A stretch of 64,000 nucleotides of DNA. Origin: Rhypophila decipiens. Its lineage: Eukaryota > Ascomycota > Sordariomycetes > Sordariales > Naviculisporaceae. This document shows positions 45,699-56,997 of this stretch, piece by piece (the first letter of the stretch is position 1; each line of letters opens with the position of its first letter). Where the stretch lies: positions 38,345-102,344 of the forward strand of contig MU858183.1 of the NCBI GenBank assembly GCA_033297075.1, read 5' to 3'. A model generated the notes under the pieces. The model worked only from the letters and a program-made list of their open reading frames with translations. It did no database searches and was not told the DNA's origin. A program made the translations under genes and the position numbers.

Positions 45699-48625
45699 TT
45701 CTGCTTCCCATTTTGCCGTTTGTTTGGTTTCTCCTATTCGGATTCGTTTTTCTTTCCTTTTTTGTTGTCGGAGCTTTTTGTTTTGCTTTCAAGCTCCCCA
45801 CGTTGGTGGAGCACAGCTTGTGGTTTGCACCTAAGCTTCTCGCCGCGTGGCAACAGTTCAATGTTTTTCCTTTTTTTCTTGTTGTTATTTGGAGTGGAAC
45901 GAATAGGCACGCTTAGGCGCACTCAAACCAAAATGTATCAAGAGCTTTCGTTAACACAAACCAGGGAGAACAGTTTTACCCCGAACACAAACGACATGAT
46001 CCCCTTGATGATGCTGGCCCCACGTTGTTCATTCGTCTCCCTCTGGATGGAAACACCGTGGCCAGTGCTTGCTGGGAGCTTTGGACGTGACATTCATCTG
46101 TATGTGTGCATTGCTTGTGGACCCAGTGATCCCCATTCCTTTGATCTGACTGACAATCGCGTTCAGCTGCAGCTGAGGTCGCTAACTAAATCCCGTCGTT
46201 TATGTCTTCCCTGTACCATATGCTACAACACGATGCCACCAAGTCACCAAACTCCTACTACCATTCCGTTCCCGAACGGCCATCCACCTTGTACTCGTCT
46301 TCAATCGGGCCGTCCGGTCGTACCGCCACGTGTATTCATGTCATATCATCAGCTCGGGAGATCTGCATTACAGCATGTTGTCTTCTTCGGTGCGACACGC
46401 CCACTTGGAGCCCGGCACATGCCTTTTGATGTTACCTGCCTGTTTTGGACCGGCATATCTCACGCCTTGCTGGACATGGCGATGATATACACACTTACAG
46501 TGTACTCTATTTCAACTACAACATATTTTCTGATCTTATCGATAGACCCTTCCTTGAGCATTTGGGACGGAGTTAAGGTCAATGGGGCCGGTTTATGTTA
46601 CAGTTAGCTTATGGAGGTGATATTTGTTACTATTTTGGTCGAGGTCGTTGTCATATTCACTTTTTCTCAGGGGCAGGAATCTCGGGGGCAGAGTTGAATA
46701 AAAATTTGGTATTGTTCTTGGCCATCAGACTGAACCTTTTGAACAAGATGTGAATTCGGTGACAATGTGATGCTTGGCGGTGTCTTCTACACTACTTCGA
46801 GGAAAAGTAATTCCCAGCTAGATCGGGACCTTGGCTAATAGCGAGTAAACACAGGGTCCTGAAACGACATTGACCTCCGAAACCTCGGCTTCTCCAGAAG
46901 AGACTGCTCAACGGACTCGAGTTCACCATATCCGAGTTCACGACGGCCCACGAAGCCGTCGACCTAACCCGAAACCCGAGCGGCGCGGAGAACATGAATC
47001 CCCTACTAGCGACGATTTCGAACCGGCTGGAGTATTCATCGTGCAGGTCAAGTCTCTTGATGGATATCCGCCTTGACTGGCGTTAGAGACAAGCAAATGT
47101 CTAGACGCCCTTTTGGCTAGTCGAAAGTTGGGCCGAGGTACTGTTAGCTTCCGCAAAACGGATACGTTCCTGACTAAGGAGCAGCTAAGGAAGTGGCATC
47201 GGTTCAACTTCAACGGTTCCGCCTGGGCAGAGCGGAGACCATTTTGACGCGAGCATCGACTGTCGACAGTTTTCATCTCGACCTTCTCGAAAGCTCGACA
47301 TGCTTCTGTCTCAACTCTCAACCTCGCATCAATGACGCAATTTCCACGCGGTCGCCAACAAGCGAGCGAGAAAGCACTACCGTACCGTGCTGGCCTCCCA
47401 GGTTGGGGACAATTCTATAAACGATGCAAAGCGATACTATACTACAGTGCCATGCCGCCATGTGGTGTCGATATTGCAGGAACCTTGGCTCTGGGACAAG
47501 ACCAGCGACACTACCGTCGACTCGAACCCCATCGTCCTGGTTTGACATTGCCACTAGTCATCGCTTGCGAGTCCGGATGACCATTCGAGATTTTGCCTAA
47601 ATCAAGTCTTCAAGGAAGCCAAGGCGAGTTTGTCGGGCCGCAAATTCGGTACTAAGACGTCGAGATGTCCACCTGAGGTTGGAGATGAGGGTTACATTTC
47701 CTCCCCCACACATTGGAGCTTCCCCCGGTTTCTGTCACATCATCTCCACATGGCCATCCCTTTTTGGTCTGTTCATGCGGCTCATTCACACGTTGGACCC
47801 CAGCCTAAACCAATTCCCGGCGCTTCCAGCTCGGAAGAGCCTCCGAGATTCCCTGTTTCGGAATAGCCTCACGAACCAAGATCCAGATCTCCAACTTCTC
47901 CAAGAGTCAAGGCACTTGTTTTCCTCCCCTTAAATTTGACCAGAAGCTTGCTAAAGTTTAAACGCCCGTTTCTCTCCCAGCGCCTTGACTTTTGCCAAGT
48001 CTCTGGATTCCGGGTCGACCGAGATTGCTAGTGTACTGCCCATATTCAGTCCAAGATTCTGCCCAAGAGTCTTGGTCGAAGTTTGGGCTAGGAACTATGG
48101 CGGGAAGGATGCCGATATTCCTACTCCGGCGATCGGGTTGGCGAGCTAAACTTGGGACCACCCGACTTGTCACCTTGAGATTGTGCTTTATGCTACGCTA
48201 TTGTGCATATCAAAGCTAATCGAGTTTTGAATTTGTACCATGGTGAAATTGGGCAGTTATGTGCCATCACATGCTTCTGCAAAGTCGCTTGCCGCCATCT
48301 GTAGCATTGGACCAGACTGTCATCTCTTCTTTTGCCTCCTCTCCACAATCCACAACCGGATGGCTACCAGGGATGGAGAACCGGTATTGCATCTCCAGAA
48401 TCGAGATCCCCGCCGTGTACCTTGGACCGTTGCAACGGCAATGTTCAGCACCCCACAGACAGCAACCAGGACCCTCCTCTCCTCGGGTCAACGTCAGGTA
48501 TATAACATGGCCGGACCATCCCTTCAACCTTTTTCTCTTTTCTTCTCATCATCATCATCCAGACTCTTCTCTCCCAAGCTTCTTTGAGTGATCGTCCATC
48601 CTTTCTAGCCTTCAAAACCGTCACA
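45699..48625. other. 2.9 kb intergenic between acidic protein and AA9 genes
   Basis: Left part: T-rich 3' UTR-like sequence; the 295-codon frame at 45720-46607 lies in it, begins without ATG and shows no family features. Right part: promoter of the AA9 gene, with a TATA-like GTATATAAC at 48498-48506. No clear gene in 46.6-48.2 kb. Confidence 0.5.
48498..48506 (+). promoter_or_regulatory. TATA-like element of the AA9 gene
   Basis: GTATATAAC lies 120 bp before the ATG, a plausible TATA distance for a highly expressed secreted enzyme. Confidence 0.4.
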
Positions 48626-49675
48626 ATGCTCAACAAAGCACTCCTCGCCTCCCTGGCCGGCGCCTCTCTGGTCGCCGCCCATGGCCACGTCGACTACGTG
48701 ATCATCGACGGTGTCAAGTACCAAGGCTACGATGTCACGTCCTTCCCCTACCAGGCCAACCCGCCCCGGGTGATCGGATGGTCCGCTACCAACACCGACA
48801 ACGGCTTCGTCTCCCCCGATGCCTTTGGCACTCCCGACATCATCTGCCACCGCGGCGCCAAGCCCGCCCAGGGCCACGCCTCTGTCAAGGCCGGCTCCAA
48901 GGTCAACCTCCACTGGAACCCTGTCTGGCCCGAGTCCCACCAAGGCCCAGTAATCGACTACATGGCTGCCTGCAACGGACCCTGCGAGACAGTCGACAAG
49001 AGCCAGCTGAAGTGGTTCAAGATCGACGGCGCCGGCCACGACGGCACCACCTGGGCGGCCGACGCCCTTGTAGCCAACGGCAACTCGTGGCTCGTCCAGA
49101 TCCCGGCCGACCTCAAGCCCGGCAACTACGTCCTCCGCCACGAGATCATCGCTCTCCACGGCGGCGCCAACATCAACGGCGCCCAGTCCTACCCCCAGTG
49201 CTTCAACCTTGAAGTCACCGGCTCCGGCTCCAACCTCCCTGCCGGCGTCCCCGCGACATCTTTCTACACTCCTACCGACCCTGGCATCCTCTTCTCCCTC
49301 TATACCACCCCCCTCAGATACCCCGTCCCCGGACCCGCTCTTATTCCCGGCGCCGTCAGTTCCATCCAGCAATCTTCCAGCGTTGCTACTTCCACCGGCA
49401 CCGCTACCCCTCCCGGTGGCGCTCAGCCTACTCCCCCTATGCCAACCGTCATCTTCCCAACCACCACCACCACCCCGGCGGTTACCGTTCGTCCTACTAC
49501 CCTCCAGACCACCACCACTGCCGCTCCCCCTCAGATCACCACCTTCCTTCCTGCCCCTGGCGGCACTCAGTCCAAGTGGGGCCAGTGCGGCGGTTCCGGA
49601 TACACCGGCCCCACTGCCTGCGCTGCCGGCTCTAGCTGCTCGGTTCTCAACCCCTACTATGCTCAGTGCGTCTAA
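48626..49675 (+). CDS. AA9 lytic polysaccharide monooxygenase with CBM1
   Basis: Single exon of 349 residues; the ATG at 48626 (CACAATG) starts a signal peptide cleaved before His19. His19 becomes the N-terminal His of the copper histidine brace, in [11 protein letters not shown]. The second brace His is in PESHQGPV (His105), and the axial Tyr lies in [16 protein letters not shown] long Thr/Pro/Ser-rich, likely O-glycosylated linker leads to a family 1 carbohydrate-binding module (316-349) with [12 protein letters not shown] and the four Cys and aromatic residues of the cellulose-binding face. AA9 enzymes oxidatively cleave cellulose, so this is part of a plant-cell-wall-degrading repertoire. 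All key residues are present. A 255-codon antisense frame is a composition shadow. Confidence 0.95.
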   Translation: MLNKALLASLAGASLVAAHGHVDYVIIDGVKYQGYDVTSFPYQANPPRVIGWSATNTDNGFVSPDAFGTPDIICHRGAKPAQGHASVKAGSKVNLHWNPVWPESHQGPVIDYMAACNGPCETVDKSQLKWFKIDGAGHDGTTWAADALVANGNSWLVQIPADLKPGNYVLRHEIIALHGGANINGAQSYPQCFNLEVTGSGSNLPAGVPATSFYTPTDPGILFSLYTTPLRYPVPGPALIPGAVSSIQQSSSVATSTGTATPPGGAQPTPPMPTVIFPTTTTTPAVTVRPTTLQTTTTAAPPQITTFLPAPGGTQSKWGQCGGSGYTGPTACAAGSSCSVLNPYYAQCV

Positions 49676-50448
49676 GGGTTGGACAAGGAGATGGGATCGT
49701 TGTATAGTATGAGATTTGGAATGATCGAAAGATCAGAGTCAGTGAGGGAGCCAAAAAGGTACCTCCTCGTGGACGCTCACTCTACCAGATGTAGAGTTAA
49801 AAGCAATTCTTCATTGTAAATATTCATTGTTTTGGGGTGGACTATTGGGGTTATCATAGCATGGCTTGCATATAGTTTTTGCATCTTGAATCAAAGCGTT
49901 TTCTGTTCATTTCGCCTTGTCATGAAACTTGCATCATCGAAAGTGTGTTTGTGCTTCTCTGCTCTCTGTCTTTACTTCGACCATGGTAAATGTATCTTTA
50001 CGGGCCGGTTTTCTAAGAACAAGATTGTAATGTTGGTACTTTGTGCCACAGAATAAAGTCCAACTGGCTTCATGTTAAATAGCCGAATTACCCACTGGGT
50101 CATGGCCACTCCTAGCATCATCTCCGCGAGGGTTGTTGGTTGTTGGCTCGGTCGAGTCGGTCCCGAACCGCAGGGCATGATGTCAACCGTCCAGTGCGAC
50201 TTTCTGCGCAAGAAAACTGTTAGTTGGTCATCAATTTGACATGGGCTCCTTCATCCCAAGTCATGGTCTAGGTAGGCCTTTTCTTTCCGGACACAACTCG
50301 GTTTGACCGCCGTCGCTTTTTTGATCGATGGCTTTAAAACGACAATCAGCTCGATAGGACAACGTGCTATTGAAAGCTTCCCAAACTACATAACTCAGTG
50401 CCGCCAGTTCACAATCCAGGTTGCTTCACGACCCGGACCAGTATCAAC
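49676..50448. other. Intergenic, AA9 3' side and acyltransferase promoter
   Basis: No gene seen. T-rich 3' sequence follows the AA9 stop. Confidence 0.55.
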
Positions 50449-51922
50449 ATGTCAAATTGGGCCATCGTCGGCATGGACTACCATCCGCTCCTTGACTCGT
50501 TCGCAATTCTCCTAATCTCATCCATCGTCATCGGATTTACATCGCCGTCATCAAATCTGCGCGTGGGCCTCCTCCCAGTCCTCTCCTTTCTATCATGGCA
50601 TTGTACTCTTGCATGCCCTCAATACATCCCCCGGAGCGCCTGGGCGTCCTCAGTCGGAGGCTATACGCTATCTTTGTTCCTCCACTACCTTGACGTTGCC
50701 GTGCTCAGTCAATGGAGTTTCGACCTCCAAGGCCCGGCAAAGAACCTCCTCCTCCAACCCAAGACAAAGTCTCAGTGCCCTTCGCCGAAGAAGAAGTTCC
50801 CATCAAACGACAAGTCACCAGCTCAGAGTGGAAGCATCGTTCAACGTTTCCGTTACGGTCTATCAGTATGTTTCTCTTGGCGCTTTATCAACACGCCATA
50901 CCAAGCCCAGAATATCTCGCGTCTCGATCCTAAGCTTTCTCGGTCCCGGAAACGGTTTCTGGCAAGCACAGGCCTGTCGATTCTTGTCTGCTATCTGATC
51001 CTCAATGGAATGGACTTTCTGGCAGACCCAGAAATCACAGCCAAATTCTACAGTGTCGACAGGATCCCATTCTTCTCAAGGCTCACGCTACCCAAAGATG
51101 ATCCTAAAAGCATCTCGCTCGAAGAGCTCGGAATGCGCTTTTCCGCAGCCATTGCCATGGGTGCCAGTCTTATTTCGGTGCAAAGAGGCGTTTATAACAT
51201 ATGTGCCTTTGTCTCTGTCTTGATCGGGCTCTCTGAGCCGGATAACTGGCCACCTTTTAATGGACCGTTCAAGGAGATTGTCTCGCTTAGGAAGTTTTGG
51301 AGGTATGATGTTTCTTTTTCATGATAAAACGATGGGATTGCTCAGACGGTCAACAAGGAAAAGAGGACTGACTGACCAACTTTGCAGCGTCTTTTGGCAC
51401 CAAATCAACACGCACCGACTTCGAGTGATATCCAACTTTCTCTGGTATCAATTCTTTGGGTTCCCACGCGACGTCAAGCCTGTTCGCTATATGCGTCCCT
51501 TGGCCATCTTTTTCGTGTCAGGGCTACTGCACGTTGCCATCGACGTGTCGTCGGGAATGTATCTCCATGAATCAGGTGCCATGCGTTTCTTCCTGATCCA
51601 GCCCCTAGGACTCATGATGGAAGATGCAATACTTGGAGCCTATTATAACTTTAACGTTCATTTCGACTCTCCACTCAACCCTTTCCAGAGCGTCAACAAG
51701 AAACAGCCGGCGACAATGGCACACCGTCTGCTGGGTATGCTGTGGGTGGGTATGTGGATGGCCTGGACAGCGCCGTCATATCTTTACCCTGTGCTTGCCA
51801 AGGCGGACTCATCATCGGCGGCGGGAATGGATCGGGTCGTCCCCTTTAGCATTATTGACTGGTGCGTTAAGGGATGTGAAATCATGATCTCAAACTTTAG
51901 AGGCACTGGGATCAAAGGGTAG
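50449..51922 (+). CDS. Wax-synthase-domain membrane acyltransferase (MBOAT-like)
   Basis: Two exons: 50449-51302 and 51388-51922, donor GTATGA, acceptor TTGCAG, phase 2; about 462 residues. There are multiple hydrophobic helices from residue 15 onward. Features of the fungal wax-synthase/TRI7-like family are visible: RGVGWNW-type spacing is poor, but KFWSVFWHQINTHRL gives the FW...WHQ motif and FFVSGLLHVAID carries the conserved His of the active site. Members transfer acyl or acetyl groups to alcohols and often act in secondary metabolism, for example acetylating terpenoids. No biosynthetic core gene is nearby except the decayed PKS relic 3 kb away. The substrate is unknown. Confidence 0.82.
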
Positions 51923-53557
51923 CGTGAATGGGCTTGATAGTGTATCCTGTAATATACATCATACTACATGCCTCCTGAGAAGCGTGTCACAAAATATCAC
52001 TACTGAATTGCATACCACGTCCCAAACGCTGAGAGACCAAAAACGCATAATGGAAGCACTAAACAGCGCCGGGCTTCTTCCGTTGGAAATTTAGAAAATG
52101 GTTCAGGTATCGATGCTGGACTAAGAAGCAGGAGGCTTCAACGCATCACTCATCAAGTTGCCAAAGGTCGAAAACAATGGAAAGCGTTGACCGACGTGCA
52201 TGCAGCAATATCAGCTATAATGGACAAAAGAACCAAGAACCCGTCTTGCAGAGGAATCGCATCAATTTTAAACAACGTCCCCGCGTCTAATAACATGTTG
52301 GATGGAGTATTACCCGGTGCATACCTATGGCGGACCGTGTGGCGGACCGTTCCGTGCCAGCCTTATAGCCTTATCGCACCAGCTGCCTCACATTTTCAGG
52401 GCAGAGTATTTGCCGGCGTCGTACGAAACCCCCCATTCATCCCGGGTCAGATGTCTGGATGCCTTGTTGGTTATATCGGGCCGCGAAACTCGGTAGGCTT
52501 CGCTTGCTCGTCCGGGCCCTGTAACAGACTTGTCCGGTGTTTGGCCCCCACTCAAAGGCGTTAGAACTATCTATGTCTTGCCTGTCCTGGACACTCGTTG
52601 ACGCATTTCTTCATCGCATTGTGGTTTGTTGGCAATATCCTGACCGGCAAATGTCAAGATACGTTCAATTTCTGACTTTCGCAAAGGGAGATATGTGTAC
52701 TTCATCGTAGTGTCTTGTGGATAGGTGCTTTCACCGATCTCCATGCCACCCCCATTCAACACTAGTTGGCAGGAAGGAGGGCGGTAGTGGAACGATCGCA
52801 CCAACTCGGGACCAAGAATATATATACGTTCGTTTATTCTGTCGGTCCTATCTATAACGGTGTGGTATTCAGCCATCAATATATCACTCCAATGCTACGC
52901 GGCGTAGAATAGACATGATAGCAATCAACTTCCCGTTCAACTTCACATTCCGTTCAAATCGAGTCGGGGGCCAAATTCAACCATCTCAAATTCTCAACTG
53001 CTATGCCGGTTCTACGTCTAACTGACATGGTTGATGTTAACTGCCATAGCTGATATCAACCACCCTGTGTGACCAACCGACATACTTAGCAGAATTAGGG
53101 GAGTACTCGCTTGTTGATATATGGCTGTCGGAACTCATGACTGACGGGGGGCAGGTAGGCAGCAATGTGGCAGTGACCATTCAGGGCGACGGGCGGATTA
53201 CGGCTTGTGAAACCCTCATCTATAAAGAGTGGTCCATAATGCAAGCAAAAACATGTCTAATGTGTGGGATGCTTCAAGTTGGCCATACCCCGCTCATGGC
53301 CCTCAGCACGGCTGATCGGGGGACGGCAAAGGAGGGGGGAAGAGGAATACATGAGGTAGACATGGTAATATACTTGAACATAGGCCTATGGGACGGTGTG
53401 GAGGTGAGGCAATGAAAGCATTCCCAGGAGGACATAAAAGGGGACGAGATATCCTCCAGCCATCCAACTTGGCGATCAGCCCAGGCTTCTCCTTCGATAC
53501 TTCACTGCCAATCACCAATCTTGACCCATACCAATAACCATACCTAACCCTTTGAAA
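51923..53557. other. 1.6 kb intergenic region
   Basis: No convincing gene. A 125-codon plus frame at 52187-52564 has no family features. Confidence 0.5.
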
Positions 53558-54022
53558 ATGCGTTCCCAAACACTCATCGCCTTTTTCATGGTCGGTCTTG
53601 CCGCCGCCACCGCTGTACCCCATGCCAGCCTCGTCAAGCGTGATGACGAGTTCGATTGCAAGGGCCATACTCTGTGCGCCAGCGCTCCTAACCTTCTTCG
53701 CAACTGCGACAGTTGCGTCAACTTCGACATAATCCGCAACGATGACCTAAACTACGGTGGCAGGGAGGTATGTGTTTTACCAAAAGCTCTCCCAAATCTG
53801 ATGGATATCGTGCTAACCCGAATTTCATAAAACAGCAGCGGAAGGCCCGATGGCGCCCGGCGTGGAAATTGCAGGGTCTTCATCCAAGGAGGCGCTCATT
53901 GCCTACGCTCTGGAAAGCAGATCTGGGACGACTACCAGCAAATTCATGGCGGTCACTGTGAAAAGTGCGGGAGCAAGCATTGGGGAGATGGGTGCATGAC
54001 TAGCATCAACTATATCAATTAA
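53558..54022 (+). pseudogene. KP4-like killer-toxin-family secreted protein, coding frames not joinable
   Basis: Exon 1 (53558-53767) begins at an ATG with a signal peptide of about 20 residues, a likely KR processing site, then a Cys-rich start resembling the KP4 killer-toxin family. It ends at a good donor (GTATGT, 53768). A second Cys-rich segment in the frame of 53837 runs to a TAA at 54020-54022. It carries the family-like closing pattern of a Cys pair followed by Gly, then a hydrophobic Asn-Tyr ending. The usual acceptors at 53834-53835 or 53837-53838 put exon 1 (phase 0) out of frame with this segment, which needs phase 2, and no nearby GT donor supplies that phase. Either the gene is broken by a one-base change, or it uses a splice I cannot see. 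Relatives are secreted antifungal proteins or effectors. Confidence 0.6.
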
Positions 54023-54530
54023 TGTAGATAGAGTTGTGCGGCCTTTCGACTGTTCATATCGGCTGCCGGAGATGAATACTTGCGAGAAAAATGGAACAGG
54101 CTTCTTACAATATGGAAAGAGTGCTCGGAAATACAATATCTTGTAGTAGTTGTAAGTGATAACTGATATTGGAAGATGGTATCACCCTTGATATTGAGGT
54201 GTGTCAAGTAACTGTTCGTTTCGCAATCGGGAAAAGTTGTAATGGTAAAAACGAGTTTTGCAATAAACAGTTCCGCAATCTGTTACAGAAATATAAATTC
54301 CAACTGTGAAAAACATTCGCGATCGGTGAAAACCCTTCGCGCAGTTACCTAATTAAGTCGGTGACCGACTGCCGGAATCGACCCACATATACGGCCCGAT
54401 CTCGCTTGGGGCCCGGACGGGACGGGGGTGTTGCTCCGGGCTTGGCAGTCCAGTCCCGGCCCGCTAAGTCACCGCTGCCAGCTGGCACTTCCCTCTGACA
54501 CCTCTGCGCACCCATTACGTCTTGAATTTC
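54023..54530. other. Intergenic, 3' of the KP4-like locus
   Basis: About 500 bp, AT-rich on the left; nothing recognised. Confidence 0.5.
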
Positions 54531-55002
54531 TTAGCCCGTAGTAACAACCCCGAAAATGTGCTTGAAGTTCTCTCTGAACCTCGATACCAACGTCTCTCCT
54601 ACAGCAGCCAAACTCGCGCCGCTCATTATTTCCAACACGCTGACCTGCAAACCCATGGCTTGGCGGAACCATCGACGCACCTCAATGGCCGTCAAGCTGT
54701 CCAGCCCCATTTGAGTCAAACTGAGGGACATGTCGACGGGTGTGTCCTCGGGCGGGACGGAGCAAAAAGCCGTTGACCTTGCGGGCAGTCGACAAGGCGA
54801 GAAGCTCCGCTGCTTCTTTGTCGATTTCCGAGTCCTTCTCGCCTCCGTCCGATTCTCCACGACAGCTCTCGCCCAATCTTGCGATGAAGGCTCTCAACGA
54901 AGACGGGTCCGAGGAAGACGACATATCCTCGATCGAGGGCTCCACGACGGGCGAGACGTTGTGGCAGAATCCCTTTCGCCGATCACGTCGCCAGTTTTGC
55001 AT
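54531..55002 (-). pseudogene. C-terminal relic of a highly reducing polyketide synthase (ACP end)
   Basis: Minus-strand frame A (from 55002) reads WRRDRRKGFCHN, then a Ser-rich linker and ELLALSTARKVNGFLLRP, the segment that precedes the acyl carrier domain in fungal HR-PKSs. The match then jumps to frame B near 54750-54760: EDTPVDMSLSLTQMGLDSL, AIEVRRWFRQAMGLQVSVLE and LAAVGETL to the stop at 54531. The phosphopantetheine-attachment Ser (codon 54698-54696, in GLDSL) is kept. The one-base shift separates the two halves, and all catalytic domains upstream (KS, AT, DH, ER, KR) are missing; beyond 55002 only a few family-like codons may remain before the tRNA gene. It is a truncated, frameshifted remnant. 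Confidence 0.78.
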
Positions 55003-55135
55003 GCCTTATACAGAGGTCCTCGATGCTTGCACAAAGACCACACGCACGGGAATAGTTTCAATTACTAGTGCCTAATGCTGTTGGTAGATATTAAGACTGC
55101 AAAAAGATGGAGCTAAAACATCGGATGAAATAAGC

Positions 55136-55221
55136 GGTCGGGTGGCGAAATGGTATCGTGTGGTCCTCCTATACGGGAGATACCAAGACTGAGGTTGTGG
55201 GTTCGAGTCCCATCTCGATCG
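55136..55221 (+). tRNA. tRNA-Arg (anticodon CCT), 14-nt intron
   Basis: The acceptor stem is GGTCGGG (55136-55142) with CTCGATC (55214-55220) and G as discriminator. The D arm is GCGA/TCGT with box A TGGCGAAATGG. The anticodon stem is TGGTC (55161-55165) with GACTG (55187-55191). The anticodon CCT lies at 55168-55170, and a 14-nt intron (55172-55185) sits in the canonical place after position 37. The intron's GGAG can pair with CTCC of the anticodon loop, as in the bulge-helix-bulge pre-tRNA. The T arm has GGTTCGAGTCC (box B). Ten T residues follow at once as the Pol III stop. Several stem pairs are G-U, so stability should be checked by a covariance model. Confidence 0.82.
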
Positions 55222-55222
55222 G

Positions 55223-55232
55223 TTTTTTTTTT
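55223..55232 (+). terminator. RNA polymerase III terminator of tRNA-Arg
   Basis: A run of ten T residues begins two bases after the acceptor stem. Confidence 0.8.
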
Positions 55233-55566
55233 ATGATTCTAGTCTTTTTAAGTAAAAACATACGTCGAGATTAATGCGAATGTTCCAGACACTATCCTCC
55301 GAATAGTGGTGTTATCTGGTCGGGTCATGAAACGTAATGGTAAGCTGAGTGGGTATGGAAGACCTCCGTTCGTCGAGCAAGATGCACCGATGCTGATTTA
55401 AGATCCAGAACATGAAAGCACAGAGAGCAGGCAGAGAAAAGCGAATTGTAACTAATAAAAATGATTTTTTAAAAGGCATGCCATTACGTTTGCTATAAAA
55501 CATTATTCCTTCCTCTCACTGTGACAACCAAATACCTATGAACTAGTAACTATTCTACCTAGGAAT
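55233..55566. other. Intergenic, AT-rich
   Basis: 3' side of the choice-of-anchor-B gene. No gene seen. Confidence 0.55.
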
Positions 55567-56997
55567 CTAAGGGCTGTACTTGGCCTTGCGACCGGTATAC
55601 TTGAGCGAGAAAACACCGCGCTCGATCGAGTTGAGCAGGATGTATCCGCTCTTAAAGTACGGGTAATTCGACCAAGTGCCCAGGAAAGCGACCTCGCCGC
55701 CAGACTCGTCGTCCTCGGGGTAGCAATCAAAGAAGCCCGTCTCCTCAAAGTTGCCGCCGGTAGGATCCCGATGGACACCGCTGACGTCGACGACGCGCAG
55801 TCCAGAAGCATAGTTGGACTGGTACGTCAGTCCCTTGATGATGTACTGGTTGTGGTCGATCGACTTGGCAGGGGACTTGTAGTAGCCCGTGTTGACGGGG
55901 TTTTCGAGATCCGAAATGTCAAAGATGTAGGTGGTTGTGCGGCCGTCGTTGGCGGGGAAGACACCGTCTCGCTCGTCGAGCTCGTCGTCGAGGAGGAGGT
56001 ACTTCATTGTGTCGTCGACGAGCCAGCCCTGGTGGGAGTAGGCGTTCCCGACGTAGGGCGTGCGGGAGACGACGATGGGGGACTTTTTGTTGGTCACGTC
56101 CATGACGGTGAGGGTGTCCTCGTTGTAGGCGAAGCAGATCTCTCGGTGGCGGTACTGGACTGTGGGGCCCTTGTAGATGACGCACTGAGCATCGTGGACG
56201 TAGCCGTCTTGCGGGATGCACCCCGGAGAGACGGGCTTGTTGGGGTTGGACACGTCGATCATGAAGAGACCGCCTGCGCAGGGGGAGGTGCGGTTGTTGG
56301 CGCCGCTGCGGCCGCCGACGGCGTAGATCATGTTGGTTTCCGGGTGGGCGACGATGTTGTGGGTTGCGCCGACCTCGGTGAAGTGGACCATGTCTGTCTC
56401 GAGGGAAAAGACCTTGGGCTTGTAGAACAACGGGTTCCACCACGGCTTGACTTCCAGGAGCTTGTTGAGGTTAAAGATTTGCACGCCGTGGTCCTGGGCT
56501 TCGGAGCCAATGTAGGCGTGGTCGCCGATGACTTTGATGTCGCGCCATGCGACGATTTGCGTGGACGAGGTGTCCAGGCGGCCGATGTAGTCGAGGGATC
56601 CGGTCAGGGTGTTGATCTCGACAAAGGCTACGCCGTCCCACTGGCCGACAATGCCGAATTCACGGCCGGTTTTGGAGGTCCATCCCCAGATGTCGTTGCC
56701 GGTCTTGTTGGTCGAGCCGAGGTCTTCGTGCGAGAGGAAGCCGTGCATGTCGATGTTCTTGCACGAGTACGACTCCTGTCCCTTGCGGCCGGCCTTGCCG
56801 TTGCGGCAGGGTTGATGGGCTGCGAGCTTCTTGTACAGCTTGGAGCCGCCGAAGAGACCATTGGACCGGGCCTCGGCCCAGTCCTTGGTCTTGAGCTCCA
56901 TGATCTCCTCCATCTTGCTCTGGCCGTTTCCGCCGAGTCCGGCGGACACGGTGGTGGCGCTGATGGCAGCGGTGGCGAGGATGGCGTTGAACTTCAT
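55567..56997 (-). CDS. Secreted choice-of-anchor-B family (LVIVD-type) protein
   Basis: Single exon of 476 residues. A signal peptide (MKFNAILATAAISATTVSA) is followed by a Cys-containing N-terminal part (CRNGKAGRKGQESYSCKNID) and then the beta-propeller-like core. Repeats of the form (L/V)xIxDVSNPxxP are visible: GLFMIDVSNPNKPVSPG, DTLTVMDVTNKKSPIVV and TYIFDISDLENPVNTGYY. The QYIIKGLTYQSNYASGLRVV stretch and the closing GVFSL are typical of the choice-of-anchor-B family. The function of the family is unknown; the protein should be secreted. The 432-codon plus-strand frame across the same bases is a composition shadow. Confidence 0.88.
   Translation of the reverse strand: MKFNAILATAAISATTVSAGLGGNGQSKMEEIMELKTKDWAEARSNGLFGGSKLYKKLAAHQPCRNGKAGRKGQESYSCKNIDMHGFLSHEDLGSTNKTGNDIWGWTSKTGREFGIVGQWDGVAFVEINTLTGSLDYIGRLDTSSTQIVAWRDIKVIGDHAYIGSEAQDHGVQIFNLNKLLEVKPWWNPLFYKPKVFSLETDMVHFTEVGATHNIVAHPETNMIYAVGGRSGANNRTSPCAGGLFMIDVSNPNKPVSPGCIPQDGYVHDAQCVIYKGPTVQYRHREICFAYNEDTLTVMDVTNKKSPIVVSRTPYVGNAYSHQGWLVDDTMKYLLLDDELDERDGVFPANDGRTTTYIFDISDLENPVNTGYYKSPAKSIDHNQYIIKGLTYQSNYASGLRVVDVSGVHRDPTGGNFEETGFFDCYPEDDESGGEVAFLGTWSNYPYFKSGYILLNSIERGVFSLKYTGRKAKYSP

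Noticed and set aside
45720..46607. 295-codon plus-strand frame
   Set aside because: Begins with TTG in T-rich 3' UTR sequence, is Ser/Phe/Leu-rich from base composition, and has no recognisable domain.
48605..49372. 255-codon minus-strand frame opposite the AA9 gene
   Set aside because: Antisense shadow; the plus strand encodes a complete, motif-bearing AA9 enzyme.
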